Below are positions 34,472-43,196 of a stretch of 64,000 nt of DNA, in pieces. The position numbers and the translations under genes are program-made. Within the stretch, counting starts at the first letter, position 1. The number at the start of each line of letters is the position of its first letter. The stretch spans positions 35,754-99,753 of the forward strand of contig JBJMIG010000065.1 of NCBI GenBank assembly GCA_045806965.1, given 5' to 3'. Source of the DNA: DASYTH01 sp045806965. GTDB lineage: Bacteria; Actinomycetota; Actinomycetes; Mycobacteriales; Pseudonocardiaceae. The notes under the pieces are model-generated. The model was not told the DNA's origin. It was given only the letters and a program-made list of their open reading frames with translations, and searched no databases.

Positions 34472-34497
34472 GTGTTCAACCCGATCCGGGCGGGTAT
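34472..34497 (+). promoter_or_regulatory. SigB/SigF-like promoter of the carboxylate-amine ligase operon
   Basis: GTGT (34472-34475), a 16-nt spacer and GGGTAT (34492-34497). A leader ORF start codon (34507) lies 9 nt downstream and the ligase ATG lies 29 nt downstream. Confidence 0.4.
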
Positions 34498-34506
34498 GCC
34501 GTCGGC

Positions 34507-34530
34507 ATGAGACCGAGCCGATCCGGATGA
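34507..34530 (+). CDS. Possible seven-codon leader peptide overlapping the ligase start
   Basis: ATG 34507, 9 nt after the -10 element, reads MRPSRSG and stops at TGA 34528-34530. That stop overlaps the ATG of the ligase gene (34527) as ATGA. If the transcript is leaderless, ribosomes ending this mini-ORF could restart on the ligase, which itself has only a weak ribosome site. Confidence 0.3.
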   Translation: MRPSRSG

Positions 34531-35627
34531 GCACCACGACGGGTGTGGAAGAGGAGTTTCTGCTGATCGACCCCCACACGGGTGCGCCGGTCGATGCGGC
34601 GATCCAAGTACTGGCCCGAGCCGCCCGGCAACCGCCGGCCGCCCCGGACGCGCTGACGCAGCCCGAGCTACTGCAGTCTCAGGTGGAGGCGACCACCGGG
34701 ATCTGCCACACGCTGGGCGAGGTTCGCGCGCAGGTCGGCGCGGGGCGCCGCGGGCTGGCCGCGGCTGCCGAGGCGGAAGGGCTGTGGCTGGTCTCCACCG
34801 GCACCCCGGTCTGCGAGGGCCGACCGCCGGCCGCCAGCCCCGGTGCGCGGTTCGCCCGGATCATGCGCACCTTTGCGGGGGTGGTGGCCGAATATCAGTG
34901 CTGCGGCACGCACGTGCACGTCGGAGTGCCCGACCGCGACCTGGCCGTGGCGGTGGTCAACCATCTCGCGCCCTGGCTGCCCACCCTGCTGGCGCTGTCG
35001 GTGAACTCACCATTCGAGCGCGGCCGCGACACCGGATACGCCAGTTGGCGAATGGTGACCCAGTCGCGGTTTCCCGGGTCGGGAATCGCGCCGTGGTTCG
35101 CCTCGGCGGCCGACTACGACCGCCAGGTGAGCGCGCTGGTGGACTGCGGCGTGCTGGCCGACGGGCGCCAGTCGTTCTGGTTGGCCCGGCCCTCATCCCA
35201 GTGGCCGACCGTTGAGCTGCGGGTGGCCGACGCCGCCGGCACGGTGACCGAGGCGGTGCTACAGGCGGCGCTGTCCCGGGCGCTGGTGGACACCGCGTTG
35301 GCCCAGCTCGCCGCCGGTCGCGAGGCCGAGCCGGTCGACGGCCAACTCGCCGCGGGCGCGGTATGGACGGCCGCCCGGTACGGCCTGCGCGGGCCGGGTG
35401 TGCACCTGGGTACCTGCCGGCCGGTGCCGGCCGCCGGCCTGCTGACCGAGCTGGTCGAACTGGTCCGCCCCGCCCTGGAGGACAACGGCGACCTGGCGAC
35501 CGTGCACGCCGCCATCGCGACCGTGACCGCCGAAGGCACCGGCGCCGACCGGCAGCGCCGGGCCGCCCGCGGCGGACCGCTCGACGTGGTGCGCATGCTC
35601 GCCGAACAGACCCTGGAGATCGCGTGA
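34527..35627 (+). CDS. Carboxylate-amine ligase (GCS2/YbdK family), copy 1
   Basis: A 366-residue enzyme of the glutamate-cysteine ligase 2 family (glutamine-synthetase-like fold). TTGVEEEFLLIDPHTG is the N-terminal metal-binding block, CCGTHVHVGVPDRDLA the central His motif, and RGRDTGYASWRMVTQSRFP the next block. Such enzymes use ATP to join an amino group to an alpha- or gamma-carboxylate; EgtA and YbdK are relatives. It overlaps the downstream oxidase-like gene by 4 bp (GTGA), so they probably act in one pathway. A second, more distant copy is at 57908. Confidence 0.87.
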   Translation: MSTTTGVEEEFLLIDPHTGAPVDAAIQVLARAARQPPAAPDALTQPELLQSQVEATTGICHTLGEVRAQVGAGRRGLAAAAEAEGLWLVSTGTPVCEGRPPAASPGARFARIMRTFAGVVAEYQCCGTHVHVGVPDRDLAVAVVNHLAPWLPTLLALSVNSPFERGRDTGYASWRMVTQSRFPGSGIAPWFASAADYDRQVSALVDCGVLADGRQSFWLARPSSQWPTVELRVADAAGTVTEAVLQAALSRALVDTALAQLAAGREAEPVDGQLAAGAVWTAARYGLRGPGVHLGTCRPVPAAGLLTELVELVRPALEDNGDLATVHAAIATVTAEGTGADRQRRAARGGPLDVVRMLAEQTLEIA

Positions 35628-36634
35628 CCGCACACCTGAAGGCCGAGACCGTACCGATGCTGCCCGAGCCGCGCGGACCGCTGTCCGCCGCGGTCATCGC
35701 GGCGCTGCGCCGCGATCCACCGCCCGGCGCACTGCCGGATGTGGCGGGGGCCGATCCGTACGGCGAGGACCTCACCCTGGCCCTGCACGTCTGTTACGAG
35801 CTGCACTACCGGGGCTTCGAATCGGTGCTGGCGGACTGGGAGTGGCAGCCCGACCTGCTGCGCTTGCGCGCCGAGCTCGAGCGCGTCTTTCTGGCCGCGC
35901 TGCGCCGCGAGGTGGACGGTGGCGACGACGTGGCGGCGGCGCTGGACCCGTTGCTGGTCGAGCCGGTGCCCGGCGACGGGATCTCACACCGGTTGCGTGA
36001 CAACGGAACACTCGAGCAGGTCCGGGAGTACTTCGTGCACCGCTCGGTCTACCACCTCAAGGAGGCCGATCCGCACGCCTGGGTCATCCCCCGGCTTTCC
36101 GGGCAGGCCAAGGCGTCCCTGGTGGCGGTGGAGTTCGACGAGTTCGGCGGCGGGCACGCCGACCGGGTACACGCCCAACTCTTCGCCGACCTGCTGGCCG
36201 CCGCCGGTCTGCACCCGGGTTACCTGCACTACCTCGATGTCGTACCGGCACCGGCGATCGCGACGGTGAACCTGATGTCGCTGTTCGGGTTGCACCGCGC
36301 GCTGCGTGGGGCGCTGGTCGGGCACTTCACCGCCGCCGAGATCACCACCGCGCCCAGCGCCTACCGGATGTCGCAGGCCCTGCACCGGCTCGACCTGCCC
36401 CCGGCGTGCATCCGGTTCTACACCGAGCACATCGAGGCCGATGCCGTGCACGAACAGGTCATGCGCCGCGACGTGATCGGAGACCTGCTCGACCGGGAAC
36501 CAGAGCTGGCCGCCGACATCGTGTTCGGCGTGCGGGCCACCGAGCTGCTCGAGGACCGGCTGGCCAGGCACCTGCGCACCGCCTGGGATGCCGGCGCCAC
36601 CTCATTGCGCCGCCCCCTGCCGCCCGCCTGCTGA
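35624..36634 (+). CDS. Iron-containing redox enzyme family protein (haem-oxygenase-like diiron oxidase)
   Basis: A 336-residue all-helical protein of the HDO (haem-oxygenase-like diiron oxidase) type. LHVCYELHYRGFESVL, FVHRSVYHLKEADPHAWVIPRL, VEFDEFGGGHADRVHAQLF and FYTEHIEADAVHEQV provide the Glu/His residues expected to bind two irons. Members perform N-oxygenation, desaturation or C-C cleavage of amino-acid-like substrates. The GTG start overlaps the ligase stop. The likely scheme is ligation of an amino compound followed by oxidation; the product is unknown. Confidence 0.85.
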   Translation: MTAHLKAETVPMLPEPRGPLSAAVIAALRRDPPPGALPDVAGADPYGEDLTLALHVCYELHYRGFESVLADWEWQPDLLRLRAELERVFLAALRREVDGGDDVAAALDPLLVEPVPGDGISHRLRDNGTLEQVREYFVHRSVYHLKEADPHAWVIPRLSGQAKASLVAVEFDEFGGGHADRVHAQLFADLLAAAGLHPGYLHYLDVVPAPAIATVNLMSLFGLHRALRGALVGHFTAAEITTAPSAYRMSQALHRLDLPPACIRFYTEHIEADAVHEQVMRRDVIGDLLDREPELAADIVFGVRATELLEDRLARHLRTAWDAGATSLRRPLPPAC

Positions 36635-36685
36635 GCACGCCTCACCGTCGTCGCGGCCGCAGTCCGAGCGCGGCGCACCACGCGG

Positions 36686-38137
36686 CTACGCGGTGTCCTG
36701 TCGGGCGGGTTGCCTCGGGATCAGGATCGCCGTGATCAGGCCGATGATCGTGACGATCCCCAGGGTGGCGAGCGCGAGGGCGAACGCGCGGCCACCGGGA
36801 GCCGCCGCCCCGACCAGAACCGAGCCCGCGAGCGCGGTACCCAGCGATGAGCCCAGGTTGGACACGCTGCGCGACACTCCCGAGATGTCACCCTGGAGCT
36901 CCTCCGGCCAGCTCGACTGCACCAGGTTCACCGACGCGGTGAGCATGATTCCGACCCCCGCGCCGAGCAGGAACAGGCCGGGCACGAAGCTGAGGACGCT
37001 CGAGTCGTCCCGGACCAGGATCAGCAGCAGGATCACGCCGAGTGTCGCGGTGGAGAAGCCGGCGCGGATGAGCCGCCGCTGGGTGTGCCGGCGCGCGAAG
37101 CGCTCGGCGGACGCCGAGGAGAGCAGGATGCCGACCGTCGCCGGCAGCAGCATCAGGCCGGTCTCGATCGCGTTGTAGCCCCGGATCTGCTGCAGGAACA
37201 CCGAGATCACGAAGAACGAGCCCTGCATCACCAACCACTGCAGGTTCTGGGTCACCAGGCCCAGGTTCGAGCTGCGGTTGTGGAACAGGCTGATCGGGAA
37301 CAGTGGGTCCCGGCCGGACCGCTCCCGCGACCGGATGTGGAACAGGAACGCGCCAAGGAACGCGGCCCCGAGCCCGACGAACACCCACACCGGTGAGATC
37401 CCGCCTGCCTGGATCAGGACCGTGTCGCCGATGGTGAAGTCCGTGCGGGCGACGACCCAACCGTAGGTGCCGGCCTGCAGGATGCCCGCTACCACGAGGA
37501 ACAGGCCGATCGCCGACAGGATCGCGCCAAGGACGTCGAACGCCGGCCGCCGCTCTGGCCGGGGCGGGTCGTCGATCCGGCGGGCCAGCACGATGATCCA
37601 CGCCACCACCAGGACCTGGAGCAGGAAGGACGCGCGCCAGCTGATCGCGGTGGTGATCAGCCCGCCGACCAGGGGCCCGGCGGCCGCGCCAAGACCGGCC
37701 GCGGCGCTGACCACGCCGAAGTACCGGGCCCGGACGTCCACCTCGGTGAACACCACCGTGATCAGGATGTAGATGGGCGGAATCATCAGCGCGGAGCCGA
37801 CGCCCTCGAGCAGCGAGTACCCGACGATCAGCAGCGGGAGGCCCTGGGACAGCGCGGCCAGCAGCGCACCCGTGCCGTAGACCAGCAGTCCGCCGACGAA
37901 GCACACCTTGCGGCCCAGGATGTCGCTCAGCTTGCTGCCCGGGATCATCAGCGCGGCCATCGTGAGGGTGAACAGCGTGATCGTCGACTGGATGCCGGTG
38001 ACCGTCGTCCCGATGTCGTCGGCGATCGTGCTGATGGCCACGTTCATGTTGGTGGCGGCGTAGCTGGCGATGAACTGGCCCAACGCCAGGGGCAGGACCA
38101 CAGCTCGCGCCTGGGCCCGGCTCATGGAGGTCGTCAT
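36686..38137 (-). CDS. MFS transporter, DHA2 (14-TM drug exporter) family
   Basis: A 483-residue membrane transporter with about 14 hydrophobic segments. PGSKLSDILGRKVCFVGG is the loop 2-3 signature, RARYFGVVSAAAGLGAAAGPLVGG is motif C of proton-antiport exporters. It resembles the Bmr/EmrB type that exports drugs or natural products. The ATG at 38137 follows a CGGAGG-like stretch. It converges on the HDO gene; export of that pathway's product is possible but unproven. Confidence 0.88.
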   Translation of the reverse strand: MTTSMSRAQARAVVLPLALGQFIASYAATNMNVAISTIADDIGTTVTGIQSTITLFTLTMAALMIPGSKLSDILGRKVCFVGGLLVYGTGALLAALSQGLPLLIVGYSLLEGVGSALMIPPIYILITVVFTEVDVRARYFGVVSAAAGLGAAAGPLVGGLITTAISWRASFLLQVLVVAWIIVLARRIDDPPRPERRPAFDVLGAILSAIGLFLVVAGILQAGTYGWVVARTDFTIGDTVLIQAGGISPVWVFVGLGAAFLGAFLFHIRSRERSGRDPLFPISLFHNRSSNLGLVTQNLQWLVMQGSFFVISVFLQQIRGYNAIETGLMLLPATVGILLSSASAERFARRHTQRRLIRAGFSTATLGVILLLILVRDDSSVLSFVPGLFLLGAGVGIMLTASVNLVQSSWPEELQGDISGVSRSVSNLGSSLGTALAGSVLVGAAAPGGRAFALALATLGIVTIIGLITAILIPRQPARQDTA

Positions 38138-38362
38138 CCGGGCGCTCCCTCGGAGGTGGCTGCGGCGCGACCATCGTCTGACGCCCGCCCCGTACCTGCC
38201 TCACCCCCTTGAGATGATCCCGTCGGACGCGACGAACCGGGCGTCGAGTCGATCGGGCCACCGGCCACCGCCCACCAGGGGTTCACCCGCGCCACTTCTC
38301 CTCCGAACGGGGTGACCCGGCCGGCCGGTTGGTGGGGGCTCGCAGCCGATCAACCAGGATGG

Positions 38363-39389
38363 TCAGCCGGGTTCATCGCCGAGGTGGGAGGCGACCGCGA
38401 ACTCGAGTGCGGTGCGCCCTTCTGCCACCGGCCCCGCGTTGTGGAGCGTGAGCCCGCAGTCGGCGGCCAGCCTGCTCAGCTCGTCGACCGTGCGTTCCCG
38501 GCCGCCGAAGCACATCAGCATGAACAGGTCGATCGCGGTGCCGGCCCCCTGCCCCCGGATTGGCTCGATCACCACCACGGTGCCGTCCGCCGCCGCGGCC
38601 CGACGACATCGGGTCAGGATCGTGCGGGCGGCCCCGTCGTCCCAGTCGTGCAGGATGTCGCACAGCAGATAGGCATCGGCACCCACCGGCAGCGGGTCGA
38701 AGAAGCTGCCGGTAACCGCGCTGGCCCGGTCATGGAGTCCGGCCGCGGCGAATCTGTCGGTCGCGGCCGTCGTCGTCGGAGCGAGGTCCAGGACCCGTCC
38801 GCGTAGACCGGGATGGGCGTGCAGAATCGCGGCGAGCACGGTCCCGTCGCCCCCGCCGACATCGAGAACCTCGCGGAAGCGGCTCCAGTCGAAGCGTTGC
38901 GCGATCTGGCCCGCCTGCACCCGGAACCGCCAGTTCATCTGGGCGTCGAACGAGCGGCGCAACCGCGGGCTGGCGTCGAGGTCCTCCCAGAAGCCGCGCC
39001 CGTACCGTTGTACGTAGGCGGGAATGCCGGTGGTGATCGTGCCGAGCAGTTCGACAAAGGCGAGTTCGGCCCGTCCGCCGGCGCGGTTGATGTCGAGCAA
39101 CGGCTTGATCCATTCGGGTGCGTCCTCGCCCAGCTGGGCGCCGAGTCCGGTGGGTCGATACCGACCCGACTCCGCATCGAGGTCGAAGACACCGATCGTG
39201 ACCAGATGATCAAGCAAGCAGCGCAGCGCCGGCCGCGGCGGTCCCGGTCTTGGCGGCGAGTTGCTCAGCCGTCGCACCCGCGATCTCCGCGTGCTCCACC
39301 AGGCTCAGCGTCGCGGCCACCCGGATGGACATGGGCGTAGCCAGATCGGCCATGGCCCGAATCGACGGCGGCGCCGCTGGAAGGTCCAC
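38363..39389 (-). pseudogene. SAM-dependent O-methyltransferase with a +1 frameshift
   Basis: The large 3' part (to 39277) encodes a hydroxyindole/ASMT-like O-methyltransferase: ALRCLLDHLVTIGVFDL, VLDVGGGDGTVLAAIL (SAM motif), LLCDILHDWDDGAARTIL with the catalytic His. The missing N-terminal helices are intact in another frame from GTG 39389 (PSIRAMADLATPMSIRVAATLSLVEHAEI cut at 20 residues: IRAMADLATPMSIRVAATLS), ending TGTAA. One extra G/C pair near 39233, in ccgcgg, breaks the join; deleting it gives a continuous protein of about 340 residues. It is either a real inactivation or a sequencing error. Confidence 0.8.
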
Positions 39390-39439
39390 CGTCCCAGGCT
39401 ATCCAGGCCGAGTACGACCGCCTTACCGGACCACCGCGG

Positions 39440-40285
39440 TCATCGTGCTTGGCCGTGGTGATCGTTGAGCCAGTCCAGGGCCGCCTGGGCGTGGTTGAGA
39501 ACGGAGATGTGCCCCTCGTCCGGATACAGCCACAGCTGTGCCGACGAGCAGCGACGGGCGAGCCATTCACTGTGCGAAGCCGGGACCATCCGGTCCTGGT
39601 CCCCATGCATCAGCAGCACCGGTGCGGTGATCGCGGCGGGGTCGAAGCCCCACGGTGCGACGTTGGCGAGATCGTCGTCGACCAATCCACCCGGGCCGCC
39701 GTCCATGGCTGGGCCGACGACCTCCTGGAACCATGACCACGGACCAGAAAGAGCCGTGTGATCGGCGGCGGTGAACGACTCCGGGTCGAACTCGGCGGAC
39801 GCCTGGTGTTCCTCCTTTGCCGCGCGCCCCGACGCGGCGGCGCGCAGCGACGCGACACCACCGGCCGCCATGCCCGCGAACAAGTCGAACCCGTCGGCGC
39901 CGAACGGAGCCAGGCCGGCGATGCTGACCACGGCCAGTACCCGCCCGGGCAACAGCGCACCGCACGCCAGGGCATGCGGGCCGCCGCTGGAATGACCCAG
40001 CACCGCGAACTGATCGATACCCAGCGCGTCCGCGACGCTCGCCGCGCACCCCGCCGCCGAGGCCATGTTCCGGTCCGGCACAGCGGTCGAACGGCCGTAT
40101 CCGGGCCGGTCGTAGGACACCCAGCGGATGCCGAGCCGCGCGGCGGCCGGGAACAGCGGCGCGGGAGGCGCACCGATGTTGGGCGTCCCGTGATGCCAGA
40201 ACACGGTGAGACCACCAGCGGCACCCGTGTCGTAGGCGTGCAGCGTGCGCCCATCGGGCAAGGCCAGGTCGGTCTCGATCACCAT
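39440..40285 (-). CDS. Alpha/beta hydrolase
   Basis: A 281-residue alpha/beta hydrolase. FWHHGTPNIGAPP is the oxyanion region, VSYDRPGYGRS a conserved block, LGHSSGGPHAL the nucleophile elbow (Ser), LLMHGDQDRMVP the acid Asp, and DEGHISVLNH the catalytic His. It probably hydrolyses an ester, lactone or similar small molecule. The start is ATG 40285; a frame to 40375 is less likely. It lies 50 bp upstream of the methyltransferase start and on the same strand, possibly one unit. Confidence 0.85.
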   Translation of the reverse strand: MVIETDLALPDGRTLHAYDTGAAGGLTVFWHHGTPNIGAPPAPLFPAAARLGIRWVSYDRPGYGRSTAVPDRNMASAAGCAASVADALGIDQFAVLGHSSGGPHALACGALLPGRVLAVVSIAGLAPFGADGFDLFAGMAAGGVASLRAAASGRAAKEEHQASAEFDPESFTAADHTALSGPWSWFQEVVGPAMDGGPGGLVDDDLANVAPWGFDPAAITAPVLLMHGDQDRMVPASHSEWLARRCSSAQLWLYPDEGHISVLNHAQAALDWLNDHHGQAR

Positions 40286-40340
40286 CGCGCCAAGCCTACC
40301 GACGTGCGGACACTCCCCCGCAATCCCGGGATTCTCCGGG

Positions 40341-40724
40341 TCAGCCCGCGACGTGGTCGGTGCGGAGCCGCTCAAGGGGAAGCCCCTGGCCGACTCCCCA
40401 CATCTCCGCGAGCCGGTCGTTCTCGATTCGGAAGATCTCGATCAGCATCGGCCGCACGTCTCCGGCCGGGGTCGGGATTCCCTCTACAGCGGAGCGGATG
40501 GCGACTTTGTCGTGGTCGACGAGAATGTCCTCGGCGATCACGAGATAGTCGGGAAAATGGGCCACGAGGCGACGCCAGGCCGCCTTGCCGGCCGCGAACC
40601 CCGTGGTGCCGAGCGGATGGCTGTAGAAGTCGGGGGTGAACAAATCGTCGGCCTGGTCGAATTGGCGGGAGTTGAAGCACTCCTGCATTCGTCGCACGAG
40701 GCGTCCGGCGTCGCGTGTGGTCAT
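40341..40724 (-). CDS. SnoaL-like/NTF2-fold protein
   Basis: A 127-residue single-domain protein with the ester-cyclase/SnoaL-like pattern (LVRRMQECFNSRQFDQADDLFTPDFYSHP, read in parts; then AHFPDYLVIAEDILVDHDKVAIRS and IEIFRIENDRLAEMWGV). Members bind small hydrophobic ligands; many are polyketide cyclases, others uncharacterised. The start is ATG 40724 with GGAGGAG upstream. It is divergent from a TetR gene across an operator palindrome, so it is the likely target. Confidence 0.8.
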   Translation of the reverse strand: MTTRDAGRLVRRMQECFNSRQFDQADDLFTPDFYSHPLGTTGFAAGKAAWRRLVAHFPDYLVIAEDILVDHDKVAIRSAVEGIPTPAGDVRPMLIEIFRIENDRLAEMWGVGQGLPLERLRTDHVAG

Positions 40725-40758
40725 CGGCGTGCTCTCCTCCTGATCGTCCGAGGTGCGC

Positions 40759-40783
40759 ATAACCGGGTCTTCGCCCCGGTTAT
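40759..40783. promoter_or_regulatory. TetR-type operator: 9-bp inverted repeat
   Basis: ATAACCGGG (40759-40767), a 7-nt spacer and CCCGGTTAT (40775-40783), perfectly symmetric, in the 104-bp gap between the divergent SnoaL-like and TetR genes. A third half site CCCGGTTAC begins at 40808. A TATACG at about 40794 could be the -10 of the TetR gene, so both genes would be repressed. Confidence 0.7.
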
Positions 40784-40828
40784 GGTCGGAACTATACGGT
40801 GTGACGCCCCGGTTACCCTGGGGTCACC

Positions 40829-41452
40829 ATGACCGGCCCACCGCCCGAGGGCGCCGCACCGAACTCCTCGACAGCTCATGGACGTGAGCGTGAGCTGCGA
40901 GCCGACGCACGGCGCAATCGCGAGCGGGTCCTGCGGACCGCGCAGCAACGGTTCGCCGAGGACGGTCTCGGCGTCTCGCTCGACGAGATCGCCCGCCGCG
41001 CGGGCGTTGGCCCCGGCACCGTCCACCGGCACTTCCCCACCAAGGAAGCGCTGTATCTGGCCGTCGCGACCGACCAGCTCGAACAGTTGGTGGCGGAGGC
41101 GAAGGTGCTCGTCGCGACCGGCGATCCCGCCGCCTTGTTCACCCAGCTCTCCCGAATGATGGCCATGGGTGCCCAGAACGCGGCCGTGAAGAGCGCACTG
41201 GTGGCCGCCGAGTTCGACTTGCGCACCGCCGCTCCCGACGTCGCGGTGGACCTCACCCGCCAGGTCGCCGACCTGCTCGATCGCGCGCACGCCGCCGGCG
41301 CCGTGCGCCCCGACGTGACCGTCGAGGAGGTGATGGCGCTCGTCGCCGGAGCCTTCGCCGCGATCCGCCACGCCAACGCGGAGAGCAGCCAGAAACGCGC
41401 CGCGCACCTCGCCCAGATCATCCTCGACGGGCTGCGACCGCCACCCCGGTGA
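40829..41452 (+). CDS. TetR/AcrR-family transcriptional repressor
   Basis: A 207-residue regulator. The N-terminal helix-turn-helix reads VLRTAQQRFAEDGLGVSLDEIARRAGVGPGTVHRHFPTKEALY in the usual TetR order, and the C-terminal half is a helical ligand-binding domain with the conserved block found in many SnoaL-linked TetR proteins. It probably controls the divergent SnoaL-like gene and itself through the palindrome at 40759. The ATG at 40829 is the only suitable start; no strong ribosome site is seen. Confidence 0.9.
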   Translation: MTGPPPEGAAPNSSTAHGRERELRADARRNRERVLRTAQQRFAEDGLGVSLDEIARRAGVGPGTVHRHFPTKEALYLAVATDQLEQLVAEAKVLVATGDPAALFTQLSRMMAMGAQNAAVKSALVAAEFDLRTAAPDVAVDLTRQVADLLDRAHAAGAVRPDVTVEEVMALVAGAFAAIRHANAESSQKRAAHLAQIILDGLRPPPR

Positions 41453-41612
41453 GCGGCCCACCCGCCGGCCCAACCGCATCCGACCCCGGCCGAGGATCTC
41501 GCCGCCGGCAAAAGTCCACACGCAGTGCGGGATCGTCCACGTGGCTGTTCCTAACCTGGTTGGCAGTCGGGCGATCCCGTCGCCTGCCGGGCACGGTCTT
41601 GGGAGATCGATG

Positions 41613-43196
41613 ATGAGATGGACCTCGCTCCTCGCCGGCGCCACGCTGGTGGCCGGTGTGGTCGCGGCAGCACCGACGTCCGGGGCGGCGGCCGCATCGC
41701 CGCGCTACGAGGCCGAGACCGCACCGGCGGTGTGTACCGGCACCATCGACAGCAACTGGCCCGGCTTCTCGGAGACGGGATTCTGCAACGCCACCAACGC
41801 CGCGGGTGCCGCCGCGCGCTTCACGGTCAACTCGGCGACCTCCGGCGCGGCGTTCGTGGTGGTCCGGTTCGCCAACGGCACCACGACCAGCCGGCCGACC
41901 GACGTCATCGTCAACGGCGCGACCGCGCTTTCCGTGACGTTCGAGGGCACCGGCGCCTGGTCGGCGTGGGCGTCGAAGAGCATCGGCTTCGTCGTACCTT
42001 CGGGAAACTCCACGATCGCGTTCAGCCCGAGCACATCGGCCGGCCTGCCCAACATCGACTACATCGAGTTCACGGCGGAAAGCCCACCGCCGCCAAGCAC
42101 CACGTTGTTCGTGGCCACCAGCGGCAACGACAGCGGCCCCGGCACGCAGGCCGCGCCGTTGCGGACCATCCAGCGCGCGGTCGACCTGGCCCAGCCCGGA
42201 TACACCATCGAGATCCGCGGCGGCACCTACGCGCCGAGCGCCAACATCCAGCTTGTCAAGAACGGCACGACAAGCCAACCCATCACCATGCGCGCTTTCG
42301 ACGGCGAACGGGTGGTCATCGACGGCGAGAACATGCCCCACACGCCGGACCCGGTCGGCGGGAGCATCCCGCGCCCGGAGCGCGGCGCCGTCCACATCGA
42401 GGGCGACAACTGGCGGCTGGCCGGTCTGGAGATCGTCCACGGCCCCTACGCCGTGTTCGGGCTTGACACGAACAACAACGTCTTCGACCGGCTGGTCACC
42501 AGGGACAACTACGAGTCCGGGTTCCACATCCAGGGCGCGTCGAGCAACAACCAGATCATCAACCTGGACAGTTTCGGCAACCGCGACCCGCGCAACAACG
42601 GCGAAAGCGCGGACGGCCTCGCCATCAAGGAAGGTTCCGGCACCGGCAATGTGGTGCGCGGCGCCCGGTTGTGGAACAACTCCGACGACGGCCTGGACTT
42701 CTGGGAGTTCCTGTCCCCGGTCACGGTCGAGCGCTCCCTGGCCTGGGGCAACGGGTTCAACCGCTGGAACCTGCCCGACTACACCGGTGACGGCAACGGC
42801 TTCAAGCTCGGCGGCGGCGACGTGGACCTGCCCGCGGCGCACTCCGTGCGCAACAGCATGGCGTGGGACAACTCCGCCGGTGGATTCATCGACAACGCCA
42901 ACCCGGGACAACTGCTGGCCGACCACAGCACGGCATGGCGCAACCAGGGCACCGGGTTCGACTTCGCCGACGCCGACCCGACGCTGACCAGGAACCTGGC
43001 GGTGGCCAACGGCACCAACGCGTCGCTTGGCGGGAACTCCGGCGGCACCGGCAACTCGTGGGACCTCGGTGGCTCGTGGTCCTTCGTGAGCACGGATCCA
43101 GCCACCATCACCGGTCCGAGGAACCCGGACGGTTCGATCCCGTCATCCACCTTCCTCCGCCCGAGCAACGGCGCCGACGTGGGAGCACGCTTCTGA
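41613..43196 (+). CDS. Secreted PL9-type pectate lyase with CBM35
   Basis: A 527-residue exported enzyme. A signal peptide (1-27) precedes a CBM35-like module (about 30-155: YEAETAPAVCTGTIDSNWPG) and a Pro-rich joint (SPPPPSTT), then a right-handed beta-helix (about 165-527). SADGLAIKEGSGTGNVV and LWNNSDDGLDFWEFL carry the Asp cluster that binds calcium and the catalytic lysine region of family 9 lyases. It cleaves polygalacturonate by beta-elimination. GGGAG lies seven bases before ATG 41613; ATG 41610 is equally possible. Confidence 0.88.
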   Translation: MRWTSLLAGATLVAGVVAAAPTSGAAAASPRYEAETAPAVCTGTIDSNWPGFSETGFCNATNAAGAAARFTVNSATSGAAFVVVRFANGTTTSRPTDVIVNGATALSVTFEGTGAWSAWASKSIGFVVPSGNSTIAFSPSTSAGLPNIDYIEFTAESPPPPSTTLFVATSGNDSGPGTQAAPLRTIQRAVDLAQPGYTIEIRGGTYAPSANIQLVKNGTTSQPITMRAFDGERVVIDGENMPHTPDPVGGSIPRPERGAVHIEGDNWRLAGLEIVHGPYAVFGLDTNNNVFDRLVTRDNYESGFHIQGASSNNQIINLDSFGNRDPRNNGESADGLAIKEGSGTGNVVRGARLWNNSDDGLDFWEFLSPVTVERSLAWGNGFNRWNLPDYTGDGNGFKLGGGDVDLPAAHSVRNSMAWDNSAGGFIDNANPGQLLADHSTAWRNQGTGFDFADADPTLTRNLAVANGTNASLGGNSGGTGNSWDLGGSWSFVSTDPATITGPRNPDGSIPSSTFLRPSNGADVGARF

